This document shows, one piece after another, positions 33,734-43,341 of a stretch of 64,000 nt of DNA. The position numbers and the translations under genes were made by a program. How positions within the stretch are numbered: the stretch's first letter is position 1; each line of letters begins with the position of its first letter. Origin of the DNA: Arenicellales bacterium (GTDB lineage: Bacteria; Pseudomonadota; Gammaproteobacteria; Arenicellales; UBA868); assembly GCA_030754035.1 (NCBI GenBank), contig JASMBC010000002.1, forward strand, positions 15,441-79,440. Direction: 5' to 3'. The notes beneath the pieces were generated by a model. The model ran no database searches. It was given only the letters and a program-made list of their open reading frames with translations, and had not been told where the DNA came from.

Positions 33734-35314
33734 ATGAGTAGCAGCACATTATCCCCGCTGGAGTTGCCGCGGACGTACAACGCGGCTACCCATTTTATTG
33801 ATCGCCATCTTGATGAAGGCCGCGCCGATAAGATTGCCCTGATCGATGATCAGGGCAGTTATACCTATGCTGAATTGGCCGAGAAGGTCAACCGGGCTGC
33901 CGGTGCACTGTTGCAACTTGGGTTAGAGCCCGAACAGCGGGTGCTGTTGTGTCTGCTCGATACTATCGATTTTCCCGCGGTATTTTGGGGGGCGATCAAA
34001 GCTGGGCTGGTGCCGGTTCCGGTCAACACGCTACTGACTGCTGCGGACTATACGTATATGCTTGAGGACAGTCGGGCCCGCGCACTGGTGGTTAGTTCGG
34101 CACTGTATGATCAGTTTGCCGGGCATCTGACACAGCATGCCTTTCTCGAACAGGTGATTGTGGCTGGCGGCAGCGCTGGTGATCACCCAGTTCTGGATGA
34201 TCTTTTGGCTACGGGCCCGGTTGTGACCCATCCCGCACAGACCACCTGCGATGACACGGCATTTTGGCTCTACACCTCAGGATCTACCGGCACTCCCAAG
34301 GGAGCGGTCCACCGCCATTCGAACCTGGTACAGACGGCGCATCTTTACGGCAAGGGTGTGTTGGGTATCCGCGAAGACGACCTGGTGTTCTCGGCGGCAA
34401 AACTATTCTTCGCCTATGGGCTTGGCAACGCGATGTCCTTTCCGTTGCACGTGGGCGCTACTGCAGTGCTGCTGGCAGCACGGCCGACGCCGGATGTGGT
34501 TTTGAATCGTCTGAAGCAGTCCGCCGCTACTATTTTCTACGGCGTACCCACTTTGTATGGCGCCATTCTTGCAGAGCCCGGCTACGACCAGAGCTGCGTA
34601 TCCGATCAACTGCGTCTGTGTGTTTCGGCGGGCGAGGCCTTGCCAGAAGAGGTCAGCCACGAATGGGAGCGGCGTTTCCAGGTGCCGATACTCGATGGGT
34701 TAGGCAGCACCGAGATGCTACATATTTTCCTGAGCAATCGGCCCGATGATATTCATTATGGGAGTACTGGCAAAGCGGTACCGGGTTATGAACTGCGAAT
34801 CGTGGATGAGTCTGACGCCGAGGTTGCCGCAGGTGAAATTGGCGAGTTACTGGTCCGCGGCCCCTCAAGCGCCTCGTGCTATTGGAACCAGCGCGATAAG
34901 AGTCTCAACACCTTCCAGGGCGAGTGGACCCGCTCGGGTGACAAGTATTTTCTCGATGATGATGGCTACTACCGTTACTGTGGTCGTACCGATGACATGC
35001 TCAAAGTGGGGGGTATCTGGGTATCACCTTTCGAGGTCGAAAGTGCACTGCTTTGTGAGAGCCGGGTGCTGGAGGTAGCGGTCGTTGGTAAACAGGACGA
35101 ACAGGGGTTGGTCAAACCAAAGGCAGTGGTGGTGTTACAGGAGGGTGTAACAGCATCTGCGACTCTGGTCAGCGAACTACAGGCTTTTGTCAAAGAGCGG
35201 CTGGCGCCTTTCAAGTACCCGCGGTGGATAGAGTTCATCGAGGAATTACCCAAGACGGCCACCGGCAAGATCCAACGCTTCAAACTGCGCGAGCAGGATC
35301 GGATCGATGACTGA
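33734..35314 (+). CDS. bclA: Benzoate-CoA ligase
   Basis: A 526-residue AMP-forming aryl-CoA ligase of the BclA/BadA branch. It begins PRTYNAATHFIDRHLDEGRADKIALID, has the P-loop WLYTSGSTGTPKGAVH, the KLFFAYGLGNAMSFP segment special to benzoate-CoA ligases, and the catalytic Lys near the end in PKTATGKIQRFKL. Start at ATG 33734 with AGGAG at 33721-33725; an upstream in-frame start is less likely. It makes benzoyl-CoA, the substrate of the reductase at 54.9-59.7 kb. Its paralogue is at 37444. Confidence 0.9.
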   Translation: MSSSTLSPLELPRTYNAATHFIDRHLDEGRADKIALIDDQGSYTYAELAEKVNRAAGALLQLGLEPEQRVLLCLLDTIDFPAVFWGAIKAGLVPVPVNTLLTAADYTYMLEDSRARALVVSSALYDQFAGHLTQHAFLEQVIVAGGSAGDHPVLDDLLATGPVVTHPAQTTCDDTAFWLYTSGSTGTPKGAVHRHSNLVQTAHLYGKGVLGIREDDLVFSAAKLFFAYGLGNAMSFPLHVGATAVLLAARPTPDVVLNRLKQSAATIFYGVPTLYGAILAEPGYDQSCVSDQLRLCVSAGEALPEEVSHEWERRFQVPILDGLGSTEMLHIFLSNRPDDIHYGSTGKAVPGYELRIVDESDAEVAAGEIGELLVRGPSSASCYWNQRDKSLNTFQGEWTRSGDKYFLDDDGYYRYCGRTDDMLKVGGIWVSPFEVESALLCESRVLEVAVVGKQDEQGLVKPKAVVVLQEGVTASATLVSELQAFVKERLAPFKYPRWIEFIEELPKTATGKIQRFKLREQDRIDD

Positions 35315-35338
35315 TTCGGCAAGCTGGCTACCCGGGGG

Positions 35339-35630
35339 CTGGCGCGAACGGACCTCTGGCTAGGGCAGATGGATGTTATCGAGATCAACAAGAGGCTTGC
35401 TGCCAAGGTTCTGGCAGTTATGGGTCAGCTGCATCTGGAAGATGACTCTCCAAGAGGTAAGTCCCAATGGGGATGCCATCGCTCTGGATCATCCGCTGGG
35501 TATGAGAGCAGGTTCCGGTTTGGTGGCCACAGCACCTAACCAGTTTGGGCGCGGGCAGGGGTGCTACGGTTTGTGTGCCCTGTGCACGGGGGTGGGTCAG
35601 GGACTGGCACTGGTTTTTGAACGGGCCTGA
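35339..35630 (+). pseudogene. 3-ketoacyl-CoA thiolase fossil (C-terminal end, frameshifted)
   Basis: The gap between two ligase genes holds the end of a degraded thiolase in two frames. First frame: LARTDLWLGQMDVIEINKRLAAKVLAVMGQLHLEDDSPRG, which matches the DVIEINEAFAAQ region. About position 35455 the match shifts frame and continues as SPNGDAIALDHPLGMRAGSGLV and ends YGLCALCTGVGQGLALVFERA, matching NPNGGAIALGHPLG and the final GVGQGIALIIER of beta-ketoadipyl-CoA-type thiolases. The active-site Glu-Ala/Gly and His contexts are altered and no N-terminal half is present. A clear gene remnant rather than a coding gene. Confidence 0.8.
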
Positions 35631-35675
35631 TTGAGGAGTTTTGCCCCGGCGGGACATCGAAAGGAAGACGTTCAT

Positions 35676-37322
35676 ATGCAAACACTGGGACCTTCGACAC
35701 ATATCGACACCTTTGCCCGGGACAATCTGCCCCCGGTGGCGCAATGGCCGGTTTTCCTGCACAACCAGCCCCAGTTTCAATACCCCGAATACCTTAATGT
35801 TGCGGTCGAGCTTACCGACCGCATGGTTGCGAGTGGCTTTGGCAATCACAATGCGCTGATTGGCCATGGCCGGCACCGCACCTACCAGGAGCTGACCGAT
35901 TGGAGTAACCGGTTGGCCCATACATTAAGCACACATTATGGTGTGATGCCGGGAAACCGTGTGTTGCTCCGTTCTGGCAATAATCCGGCTATGGTGGCCT
36001 GCTGGTTGGCTGTCACCAAGGTTGGGGCAGTCGCGGTCAATACCATGCCTTTGCTACGTGCCGTTGAATTGGGGCAGATTGTGGATATGGCCGAGATACG
36101 CCTGGCGCTTTGCGATACCCGGATGATGGATGAACTGATCGCCTGTGCCAAAGGCAGCAGTTGGCTGGAACAGGTGGTTGGCTTTGACGGTACTGCCAAT
36201 CATGATGCGGAACTCGATCGGCTCGCGCTCGACCAGCCGGCACAGTACGATGCCGTCGTTACTGGTCGAGATGACGTTGCCTTGCTGGCATTCACTTCGG
36301 GTACGACCGGCAGACCAAAGGCCACCATGCACTTTCACCGTGATCTTCTGGCCATAGCCGATGGCTATGCCCGGGAGGTGCTTTCGGTTAGCCCCGAAGA
36401 TGTGTTTGTTGGCTCGCCGCCGCTCGCATTCACTTTTGGCCTGGGTGGATTGGCGATTTTTCCTTTGCGGCATGGTGCGACGGCAGCACTTCTGGAAGAT
36501 GCTTCGCCGCCCAACCTGGTTGAGATCATTCAAGCCTACCGGGCTACCATCTGTTTTACCGCGCCCACCGCCTACCGCGCTATGCTGTCCGCGGTCGACC
36601 AAGGTGCGGATCTGTCATCGCTTCGTATCGCGGTGTCGGCCGGGGAGACCCTGCCGGGTCCAACGTTTGAGGCTTGGCAGGAAAAGACCGGGGTGCCGAT
36701 TCTGGACGGTATCGGCACCACCGAGTTGTTACATATATTTATCAGCAGCCGTCTTGGCCAGGCTGCAGCTGGTGTAACCGGGGTGCCAGTCAATGGTTAT
36801 CAGGCCAGGGTGGTTGACGAGCAGATGAATGACGTCGAACCTGGGGAAATCGGCCGACTGGCGGTGCGGGGTCCGACGGGGTGTCGCTATCTCAATGACG
36901 AACGCCAGCAGGCTTACGTGTGCGATGGTTGGAACCTGACCGGAGATGCTTTTGTTCGGGATGAAGCTGGCCGCTTCCGGTTCATCGCGCGGACTGACGA
37001 TATGATCATTTCATCGGGCTACAACATCGCCGGTCCGGAAGTCGAAGCAGTCCTGTTGGCTCACCCTGATGTTGCCGAATGTGCCGTGATCGGGCAACCG
37101 GACCCCGGCCGCGGCCAGCTCGTGGCGGCTTATGTGGTGCTCGCCCCGGGGGCAACCCAAACAGAGGCAACCGCACAGCAGCTACAAGAGCACGTCAAGG
37201 CGACCATCGCCCCGTACAAATACCCTCGCTCGGTGACATTTATCGAGGAGTTGCCCAAAACACAAACCGGCAAGATTCAGCGCTTTCGGTTGCGTCAGGC
37301 CGGAGCGGCGGATCAGTTCTGA
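35676..37322 (+). CDS. abmG: 2-aminobenzoate-CoA ligase (AbmG type)
   Basis: A 548-residue AMP-forming ligase whose N-terminus THIDTFARDNLPPVAQWPVFL is characteristic of 2-aminobenzoate-CoA ligases. P-loop AFTSGTTGRPKATMHFH, IGTTELLHIF and PKTQTGKIQRFRL are intact. Start at ATG 35676, set by AAGGAAG at 35661-35667; upstream in-frame codons fall in the thiolase fossil. It would activate anthranilate to 2-aminobenzoyl-CoA, the same intermediate expected from indoleacetate, so it links the two pathways. A simple benzoate ligase is less likely given the N-terminal signature. Confidence 0.82.
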   Translation: MQTLGPSTHIDTFARDNLPPVAQWPVFLHNQPQFQYPEYLNVAVELTDRMVASGFGNHNALIGHGRHRTYQELTDWSNRLAHTLSTHYGVMPGNRVLLRSGNNPAMVACWLAVTKVGAVAVNTMPLLRAVELGQIVDMAEIRLALCDTRMMDELIACAKGSSWLEQVVGFDGTANHDAELDRLALDQPAQYDAVVTGRDDVALLAFTSGTTGRPKATMHFHRDLLAIADGYAREVLSVSPEDVFVGSPPLAFTFGLGGLAIFPLRHGATAALLEDASPPNLVEIIQAYRATICFTAPTAYRAMLSAVDQGADLSSLRIAVSAGETLPGPTFEAWQEKTGVPILDGIGTTELLHIFISSRLGQAAAGVTGVPVNGYQARVVDEQMNDVEPGEIGRLAVRGPTGCRYLNDERQQAYVCDGWNLTGDAFVRDEAGRFRFIARTDDMIISSGYNIAGPEVEAVLLAHPDVAECAVIGQPDPGRGQLVAAYVVLAPGATQTEATAQQLQEHVKATIAPYKYPRSVTFIEELPKTQTGKIQRFRLRQAGAADQF

Positions 37323-37443
37323 AATAACGGATGCGGCGATCTTTCGGAAAGTACGGGCCATATCCAGTGCTGGAGTTGGCGAGAGTGCGTTTATGGGGAT
37401 GGCAGTTCCTGTCCGGAGCCAGTGATTTGCACCGGCTAGTGCC

Positions 37444-39051
37444 ATGATCGGCCAACAAGCCGCTTTTGCTCGGATTGATATCGCGGCCGACCCACCCCGG
37501 ATCGAGGTGCCCCGGCTTTATAACGCGGCGCTGGAATTTATTGATCGCAACGTAATTGAAGGTCGTGGTGAGCGCGTTGCATTGATCGACGAGAGTGGCC
37601 GTTACACCTACCGGGAGTTGAGTCAGCGCGTCAACCAGGCTGGCCACGTCTTGCGCGAAGCCGGCGCCGGAATGGAGCAACGGGTGCTGTTATGCCTGGA
37701 TGGCGGCGTTGATTTTGTATCGCTTTTTTGGGGTGCGGTCAAGATCGGTGCAGTACCGGTTCCGGTCAACCCCTTATTAACCCCAGAGGATTACACAAAT
37801 CTGGTCAGTGACGCCCGGCCACGGGTGTTAGTTACCAACCCGGACTGTTTCGATTATTTTGACAGTATGCCCAGTTGCCGCCCACCCCGGTGCCGGGTGC
37901 TGAGAGCAGGTTCTGACCGGGCCAGGCCGGGTGATCTGGCGCGGTTGATGGCAACGGCACCGATGGAACTGGAGGCGGCAGCGACAAAATCGGACGATAC
38001 CGCGTTCTGGCTTTATACATCGGGCTCGACCGGCAGCCCCAAAGGGGTAGTACATCTGCATCGCAGTCCGATTCACACTGCAGTGTTGTTTGGGCAAAAG
38101 GTGCTGGGGATAGGCCAGGATGATCGTGTTTTTTCGGCATCGAAAATGTTCTTTGCCTATGGTCTGGGCAACAGTATGAGTTTTCCGTTTGCGGCCGGAG
38201 CTACGTCCATCGTGAGTGCACGCCGGCCAACAGCAGAGAACGTGCTTGCCGTTATCGATCAGTACCGTCCGACGGTATTTTGTGGCGTGCCTACGCTGTA
38301 CCATAACTTACTGGACAGCGCCGGGGCGAAGGAGGCCAAATTGCTGGCAACGTTGCGCCTCTATGTCTCGGCCGGTGAGCCCCTTCCAGAGTCCATAGGG
38401 CAGCGCTGGCAGGCGCTGTCTGGCCGTGAGGTTATCGATGGGCTGGGGACCACCGAGATGCTGCAGACATTTCTCAGCAATCGGCCGGGGCAGGCCTGTT
38501 ATGGCACTACCGGCATTGCCGTACCCGGCTACCGCATCAAGTTGGTGAACCAGGCGGGAACTACGGTTGCACCTGGGGAGGTTGGTGAGTTGATGGTGGC
38601 CGGCCCGAGCGCTGGCGCGGGTTACTGGAATCGTCGGGCACAGAGTATCCGGACCTTTGCCGGGTCATGGACCCGGACCGGCGATCAGTACATTGTTGGC
38701 CCGGACCAGCGCTATCGTTACTGTGGTCGGCACGACGATATGCTGAAAGTGGGAGGTATCTGGGTCTCACCCTATGAGGTGGAATCATTGCTGATTCGCC
38801 ACCCACTGGTGGCGGAATGTGCAGTAGTAGGGCAGTCAGATGCGGGCGGCCTGATCAAGCCCAAGGCATTCGTGGTACTCAAGGATCCGACTCTGGCGGG
38901 CGCTGTCACCATTGATGCACTACAGCGTTTTGCACGCGAGCATCTGGCACCCTACAAGTACCCGCGCTGGGTCGAATTCCTGAATGAGTTACCTCGCACC
39001 GCGACCGGCAAAGTGTGCCGGTACCGGTTGCGTGAGCATCTTGGCGTATAG
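37444..39051 (+). CDS. Benzoate-CoA ligase-like enzyme (paralogue of 33734)
   Basis: A 535-residue aryl-CoA ligase with the same build as the gene at 33734: PRLYNAALEFIDRNVIEGRGERVALID, WLYTSGSTGSPKGVVH, KMFFAYGLGNSMSFP and the C-terminal PRTATGKVCRYRL. The benzoate-type KMFFAYGLGNSMSFP segment is kept, so the substrate should be a benzoate analogue, perhaps a hydroxy- or methylbenzoate or phenylpropanoid. The AMP-binding region between 125 and 165 is more diverged. It may have arisen from duplication; the overlap pattern with the hydrolase downstream (2-base gap) ties the two. Confidence 0.82.
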   Translation: MIGQQAAFARIDIAADPPRIEVPRLYNAALEFIDRNVIEGRGERVALIDESGRYTYRELSQRVNQAGHVLREAGAGMEQRVLLCLDGGVDFVSLFWGAVKIGAVPVPVNPLLTPEDYTNLVSDARPRVLVTNPDCFDYFDSMPSCRPPRCRVLRAGSDRARPGDLARLMATAPMELEAAATKSDDTAFWLYTSGSTGSPKGVVHLHRSPIHTAVLFGQKVLGIGQDDRVFSASKMFFAYGLGNSMSFPFAAGATSIVSARRPTAENVLAVIDQYRPTVFCGVPTLYHNLLDSAGAKEAKLLATLRLYVSAGEPLPESIGQRWQALSGREVIDGLGTTEMLQTFLSNRPGQACYGTTGIAVPGYRIKLVNQAGTTVAPGEVGELMVAGPSAGAGYWNRRAQSIRTFAGSWTRTGDQYIVGPDQRYRYCGRHDDMLKVGGIWVSPYEVESLLIRHPLVAECAVVGQSDAGGLIKPKAFVVLKDPTLAGAVTIDALQRFAREHLAPYKYPRWVEFLNELPRTATGKVCRYRLREHLGV

Positions 39052-39053
39052 CG

Positions 39054-39848
39054 ATGGTCGAGCACACCAGCAAGATAGAGATCCAGGGTTGCACTCTGGA
39101 GTATCAGTGGCTGGGCCCATCGCCGTCAGCACAGGCACCGACGCTGGTGTTTTTGCACGAAGGTCTGGGTTGTGTACAAATGTGGCGGGATTTCCCGCGA
39201 CAATTGACAGCGGTTACCGGCTTGGGCGCGCTTAATTACAGTCGGGTCGGGTATGGCAGGTCAGATGCCGCGGTGCTGCCGCGGCGTTGCGACTATATGC
39301 ATGATGAGGCCCAGCAGGCGCTGCCACAGGTACTGGATGCCTTTAACATTGAGTCGGCCATTCTGGTCGGCCACAGTGATGGCGGATCGATCGCACTGAT
39401 TCATGCCGGCAGCCAGAGCGGTACCCGCGTCAAGGCACTGATCCTGCTGGCGCCACATGTATTCGTCGAGGCGCTGAGTATCGCCAGTATCAGCGAGGCG
39501 GCGAAACTGTACCGCAGTACTGACCTGCCTGAGCGACTTGCGCGTTACCACGGCGAGTCGGTCGATCAGACCTTCTGGGGCTGGAACGACATCTGGCTGC
39601 ACCAGGATTTTCGCCAGTGGAACATTGAGCACTATCTGCCCAGGGTCACGGTGCCGGTATTACTCCTCCAGGGAGAAAACGATCAATATGGAACTCCGGC
39701 ACAATTGCAGGCTATCGAGTCCGGGGTTCGCGGGCCAACCGAGCGTCACCTGCTCTCTGACTGTGCTCATTCGGTACATCGTGAGCAGCTCGAAGCGACG
39801 CTTAGCGCCTGCAGTGCCTTTCTTGCGCCCTTCACAACCAACCCATGA
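39054..39848 (+). CDS. Alpha/beta hydrolase
   Basis: A 264-residue alpha/beta hydrolase with the oxyanion segment FLHEGLG, the nucleophile elbow GHSDGGS (Ser) and a late catalytic His in CAHSVHREQ; the acid is probably the Asp/Asn around LLQGENDQYGT. It follows the ligase gene by 2 bases. Substrate unknown: members of this family beside benzoate ligases may hydrolyse CoA esters or aryl esters. The function is not deduced further. Confidence 0.8.
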   Translation: MVEHTSKIEIQGCTLEYQWLGPSPSAQAPTLVFLHEGLGCVQMWRDFPRQLTAVTGLGALNYSRVGYGRSDAAVLPRRCDYMHDEAQQALPQVLDAFNIESAILVGHSDGGSIALIHAGSQSGTRVKALILLAPHVFVEALSIASISEAAKLYRSTDLPERLARYHGESVDQTFWGWNDIWLHQDFRQWNIEHYLPRVTVPVLLLQGENDQYGTPAQLQAIESGVRGPTERHLLSDCAHSVHREQLEATLSACSAFLAPFTTNP

Positions 39849-40075
39849 ACGAATGTAGCCGTACTGAGGAAAATAGGCCAACCGGTGGTCGGCCAAAGCA
39901 AAGTTGCAGTGGCTTGGCAATGTCATTAAAGTGGCGCAAACCTCGCATGTCATGCGGGTCTCGCCGGCGAGTGGTTGTGGTCAGCGCAGTTGTCTTTTTG
40001 TACATTGGTTTATTGCTGGCGTCTTTTATAAAAAACCCGCCCGGTTTCCGGGTGGATTATCTAGGAGGAAAAGAG

Positions 40076-41260
40076 ATGAAACTTCGAATTGTTGTGTTGT
40101 CCGTCGTTGCCGCCCTGCTGGCGTTGCCGGCTGCTGCTGCCGACAAGGTCAAGATTGGTTTTGTTACAACGCTTACGACTGGCGCGGCTGTCATCGGTAA
40201 AGACATGCAGGATGCCGTCAATCTCGCAGTGGAGGATATCGGCGGCAAGATGGGCGGGCTGGATGTGGAGGTGATCTTTGGTGATGACGGCTTTAAGCCT
40301 GAAACCGGCAAACAGGTAACGGACAAACTGGTCAAGTCAGATGATGTTGATTTCGTCGCTGGATATATCTGGTCGCACGTACTGCTGGCTTCGCAGAAAT
40401 CGGTACTGGGTGCCGGCAAGTTCCTGATCAGTTCCAATGCGGGGCCGTCTCAACTAGCCGGGAAACTATGCAACAAGAATTTCTTTTCGACTTCCTGGCA
40501 GAATGATCAAACCCCGATGGCCATGGGGGAAGTGCTGAATCAAAGGGGTATCAAGAAGCTTTACGTCATGTCGCCGAACTATGCCGCCGGTAAGAATATG
40601 GTGGCCGGAGTGGAGCGTACTTTCAAAGGTGAGATTGTCGGTAAGGATATGACCAAGTGGGGCAAGGACGCACAGCTGGACTTTTCGGCTGAACTGGCCA
40701 AGGCAGGCGCCTCCGGGGCCGACGCGATATTCGTTTTCTACCCGGGTAAGGCCGGCGGTGCATTCGTCAAGCAGTACGAGCAGGCGGGCCTGACCGGTAA
40801 ATTACCGCTGTACACGGTATTCACCATTGATTCTATTGCCTTGCCCAAACTGCAAAAGGCGAAAATGAAAGCAGTGCTTGGGTCCCTAAATACGCAGTTC
40901 TGGGGACCGGATCTGGATACCCCACAAAACCACCAGTTCGTCTCCGGCTTCAAGAAAAAGTATGGCCGCTATCCGTCGTTCTACGCTGCCCAGTCCTACG
41001 ATTCGGTGTTCCTCATCAAGAGTGCCGTCGAAGCAGTAGGCGGCAACCTGGCTGACATGGACGGCATGCGCGCGGCGATGGAAAAGGCCGATTTTCCGTC
41101 AGTTCGGGGCGCGTTTCGCTATGGCAAGAACCATTTCCCGATTCAGAACTTCTACCTGCGCCAAGTTGTCGAGGACGGTGACGGCAACTGGACAACCTCG
41201 GTTGTCAGTACTGTGCTCAAGGATCATCAGGATTCCTACGTAGGCGAGTGCAAGATCTAG
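40076..41260 (+). CDS. Branched-chain-type ABC transporter, periplasmic substrate-binding protein
   Basis: A 394-residue type I periplasmic binding protein with a signal peptide (MKLRIVVLSVVAALLALPAAAA, cut after about residue 22) and the Leu/Ile/Val-binding fold starting DKVKIGFVTTLTTGAAVIGKDM. The start is fixed by a strong AGGAGG at 40064-40069 and the signal peptide, not by the longer open frame from 39845. Together with the permease and ATPase genes it forms a HAAT-family importer; in aromatic clusters such systems take up benzoate-like or phenylpropanoid acids. Substrate inferred only from the neighbourhood. Confidence 0.9.
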   Translation: MKLRIVVLSVVAALLALPAAAADKVKIGFVTTLTTGAAVIGKDMQDAVNLAVEDIGGKMGGLDVEVIFGDDGFKPETGKQVTDKLVKSDDVDFVAGYIWSHVLLASQKSVLGAGKFLISSNAGPSQLAGKLCNKNFFSTSWQNDQTPMAMGEVLNQRGIKKLYVMSPNYAAGKNMVAGVERTFKGEIVGKDMTKWGKDAQLDFSAELAKAGASGADAIFVFYPGKAGGAFVKQYEQAGLTGKLPLYTVFTIDSIALPKLQKAKMKAVLGSLNTQFWGPDLDTPQNHQFVSGFKKKYGRYPSFYAAQSYDSVFLIKSAVEAVGGNLADMDGMRAAMEKADFPSVRGAFRYGKNHFPIQNFYLRQVVEDGDGNWTTSVVSTVLKDHQDSYVGECKI

Positions 41261-41291
41261 ACAGCAACTGCACTGTCATTGGTAAATAGTA

Positions 41292-41348
41292 CCGGGGTCA
41301 GTTAATCTGACACCGGCCAGTCGGGCCGGCCCGGGCCGTCCCGACTGG
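41292..41348 (+). other. Tandem stem-loops between the binding-protein and permease genes
   Basis: Two adjacent hairpins fill the gap after the binding-protein gene. The first is CCGGGGTCAG-TTAAT-CTGACACCGG at 41292-41316 (10-bp arms, one mismatch). The second has arms CCAGTCGGG at 41317-41325 and CCCGACTGG at 41340-41348, with a GGCCCGGGCC palindrome in the loop. No T run follows, so this is a processing or attenuation element rather than a plain terminator; such structures often let the binding protein be made in excess of the permease. Confidence 0.6.
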
Positions 41349-41458
41349 TTTAGCAGACATACCGTCCCGACCCGTGGAGCCAAAACCGTGAGCCTCGACG
41401 TCATCCCAGCTCGCTATTCCGTCGCGCCCCGCGCATATCGGCCCGGACAATCCTGATC

Positions 41459-42382
41459 GTGGACAGCACCCTGCTTGTTATCCAGATCCTGAACGGGCTA
41501 CAGCTTGGCGTGTTGCTGTTTCTGCTCGCCGCCGGCCTCACGCTGGTGTTCGGCATCATGGATTTCATCAACCTGGCGCACGGCTCGTTCTACATGGTTG
41601 GTGCGTTTTTCTGCGCCACGCTGACCTTGTGGCTGGATTCTTTTCTGCTGGCGCTGCTTTTAACCCTGCCGCTCACCTTTGTGGTGGGCATGGTGGTCGA
41701 ACTGCTGGTGGTACGCCATCTGTACCAGGAGGATCATTTGCAGCAGATTCTTGCTACCTTTGGCCTGATCCTGGTGGCCGATACGCTGGTACATATCATC
41801 TGGGGCCCTGAGGGCCTGACTTTTGCTTTGCCAGAGATTCTCAATGGTCAGGTAACGGTATTGCCAGGGATCCTTTTTCCGGTCTACCGCATCCTCATTA
41901 TTAGTGTCGGGCTGTTGATTGCTGTTGGCCTTTACATAGTGGTAACTCAAACCCGGGTCGGCATGCTGATCCGTGCCGGTGCCTCTAACCGGCGCATGGT
42001 TGAAGCGCTGGGGGTGGATATACGTTACCTCTTTACGCTGGTATTCGGCGTCGGCGCCGTCATGGCCGGCCTGGCGGGCCTGATGATCGCACCGATCACT
42101 GAGGCCAGTATCGGTATGGGCAATGAAATCCTCATCGTCGCCTTCGTCGTCATCGTTATCGGCGGTGTCGGCTCGATCAAAGGCGCTTTTCTGGGTGCGT
42201 TGCTGGTCGGCCTGATCGATACGCTGGGGCGGTCCTTTCTGGACGATATGCTGAAACTGGTTCTTTCCAACCAGGCGGCCGAGACTTCAGCTCCGGCAAT
42301 CTCTGCTATGTTGATCTATATCCTGATGGCTGCGATCTTGTACTTTCGCCCACAGGGGCTGTTTCCACCGAAGGGCCGCTAA
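41459..42382 (+). CDS. livH: ABC transporter permease, LivH type
   Basis: A 307-residue inner-membrane permease with about eight hydrophobic segments, including the LivH signature AHGSFYMVGAFF and, late, the EAA-like VVIVIGGVGSIKGAFLGALLVG. Start is a GTG. The stop overlaps the livM ATG (TAATG). Forms the channel with LivM. Confidence 0.9.
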   Translation: MDSTLLVIQILNGLQLGVLLFLLAAGLTLVFGIMDFINLAHGSFYMVGAFFCATLTLWLDSFLLALLLTLPLTFVVGMVVELLVVRHLYQEDHLQQILATFGLILVADTLVHIIWGPEGLTFALPEILNGQVTVLPGILFPVYRILIISVGLLIAVGLYIVVTQTRVGMLIRAGASNRRMVEALGVDIRYLFTLVFGVGAVMAGLAGLMIAPITEASIGMGNEILIVAFVVIVIGGVGSIKGAFLGALLVGLIDTLGRSFLDDMLKLVLSNQAAETSAPAISAMLIYILMAAILYFRPQGLFPPKGR

Positions 42383-43341
42383 TGTCGTTGTCGACACCAC
42401 AATACCTGGCCCGGCACTGGCCGGCATTCGCCGGGGTTCTGGTTTTGCTGGCGGCCCCATTGGCTATCACTTATTGGGATCAGCCTTTCTATCTGGATGT
42501 GTTGATGCGGCTGATGATTCTGGCAATTGCTGCCAGCAGTTTGAACCTGATTCTCGGTTATGGCGGCATGATCAGTCTTGGCCACTCGGTGTACATTGGT
42601 ATCGGCGCTTATGCGGTCGGAATTCCTGCCTACTACGGCCAGTACAGCGGGGTACTGCAGTTACTGCTGGCGCTGGGTGGGGCTGGGATCTTTGCTCTGG
42701 TAACCGGGTTAATCTGTCTGCGGACCCGTGGCGCGTATTTCATTATGATCACACTGGCCTTTGCCCAGATGATGTATTTCACTTTCGTCAGTATCGAGGA
42801 GTACGGCGGTGATGATGGGTTGGTGATCTATGCCCGCAGCGATTTTGGGGGCCTGTTCGATGTGGAGAATAGTATTCGTCTGTATTACCTGGTGGCGGCC
42901 TGCCTGCTGCTGACACTGTTACTGGTGCACCGGATCGTAAATTCCCACTTTGGCATGGTGATTCGGGGGGCAAAGAGCAATGAATCGCGTATGCGGGCAG
43001 TTGGGTTTCCGACTTTTCGTTACCGCCTGGCCTGTTATGTCATTTCCGGCATGCTCTGCGGCCTTGCGGGCTGGCTGATGGGCAATTTCACAGGGTTTAT
43101 CAGCCCGGAGATGATGGATTGGACCCGCTCCGGTGAACTGATTGCAATGGTGATTCTGGGCGGGTCGGGCACCCTGCTTGGGCCGACTATCGGCGCAGCG
43201 GTTTTCATCGGCATGGAGACGGTGCTGGCCGAGGTCACGGTCTACTGGCATCTATACCTCGGACTGCTGTTGATCCTAGTTGCGAAATTTGGTCGCGGCG
43301 GACTCGGTGGCCTGTGGCAGCGAATCCGAGGAGTACGGTGA
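42382..43341 (+). CDS. livM: ABC transporter permease, LivM type
   Basis: A 319-residue permease, with LNLILGYGGMISLGHSVYIGIGAYAVG as the LivM signature near residue 55 and the EAA-like AMVILGGSGTLLGPTIGAAVFIG loop near 255. Its last codons overlap the livG GTG by 4 bases. Pairs with LivH in the membrane. Confidence 0.9.
   Translation: MSLSTPQYLARHWPAFAGVLVLLAAPLAITYWDQPFYLDVLMRLMILAIAASSLNLILGYGGMISLGHSVYIGIGAYAVGIPAYYGQYSGVLQLLLALGGAGIFALVTGLICLRTRGAYFIMITLAFAQMMYFTFVSIEEYGGDDGLVIYARSDFGGLFDVENSIRLYYLVAACLLLTLLLVHRIVNSHFGMVIRGAKSNESRMRAVGFPTFRYRLACYVISGMLCGLAGWLMGNFTGFISPEMMDWTRSGELIAMVILGGSGTLLGPTIGAAVFIGMETVLAEVTVYWHLYLGLLLILVAKFGRGGLGGLWQRIRGVR

Noticed and set aside
37323-37443. Possible gene start fragment (VGESAF-like) between two ligase genes
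   Set aside because: The similarity is to a handful of residues only; too weak to call a fossil.
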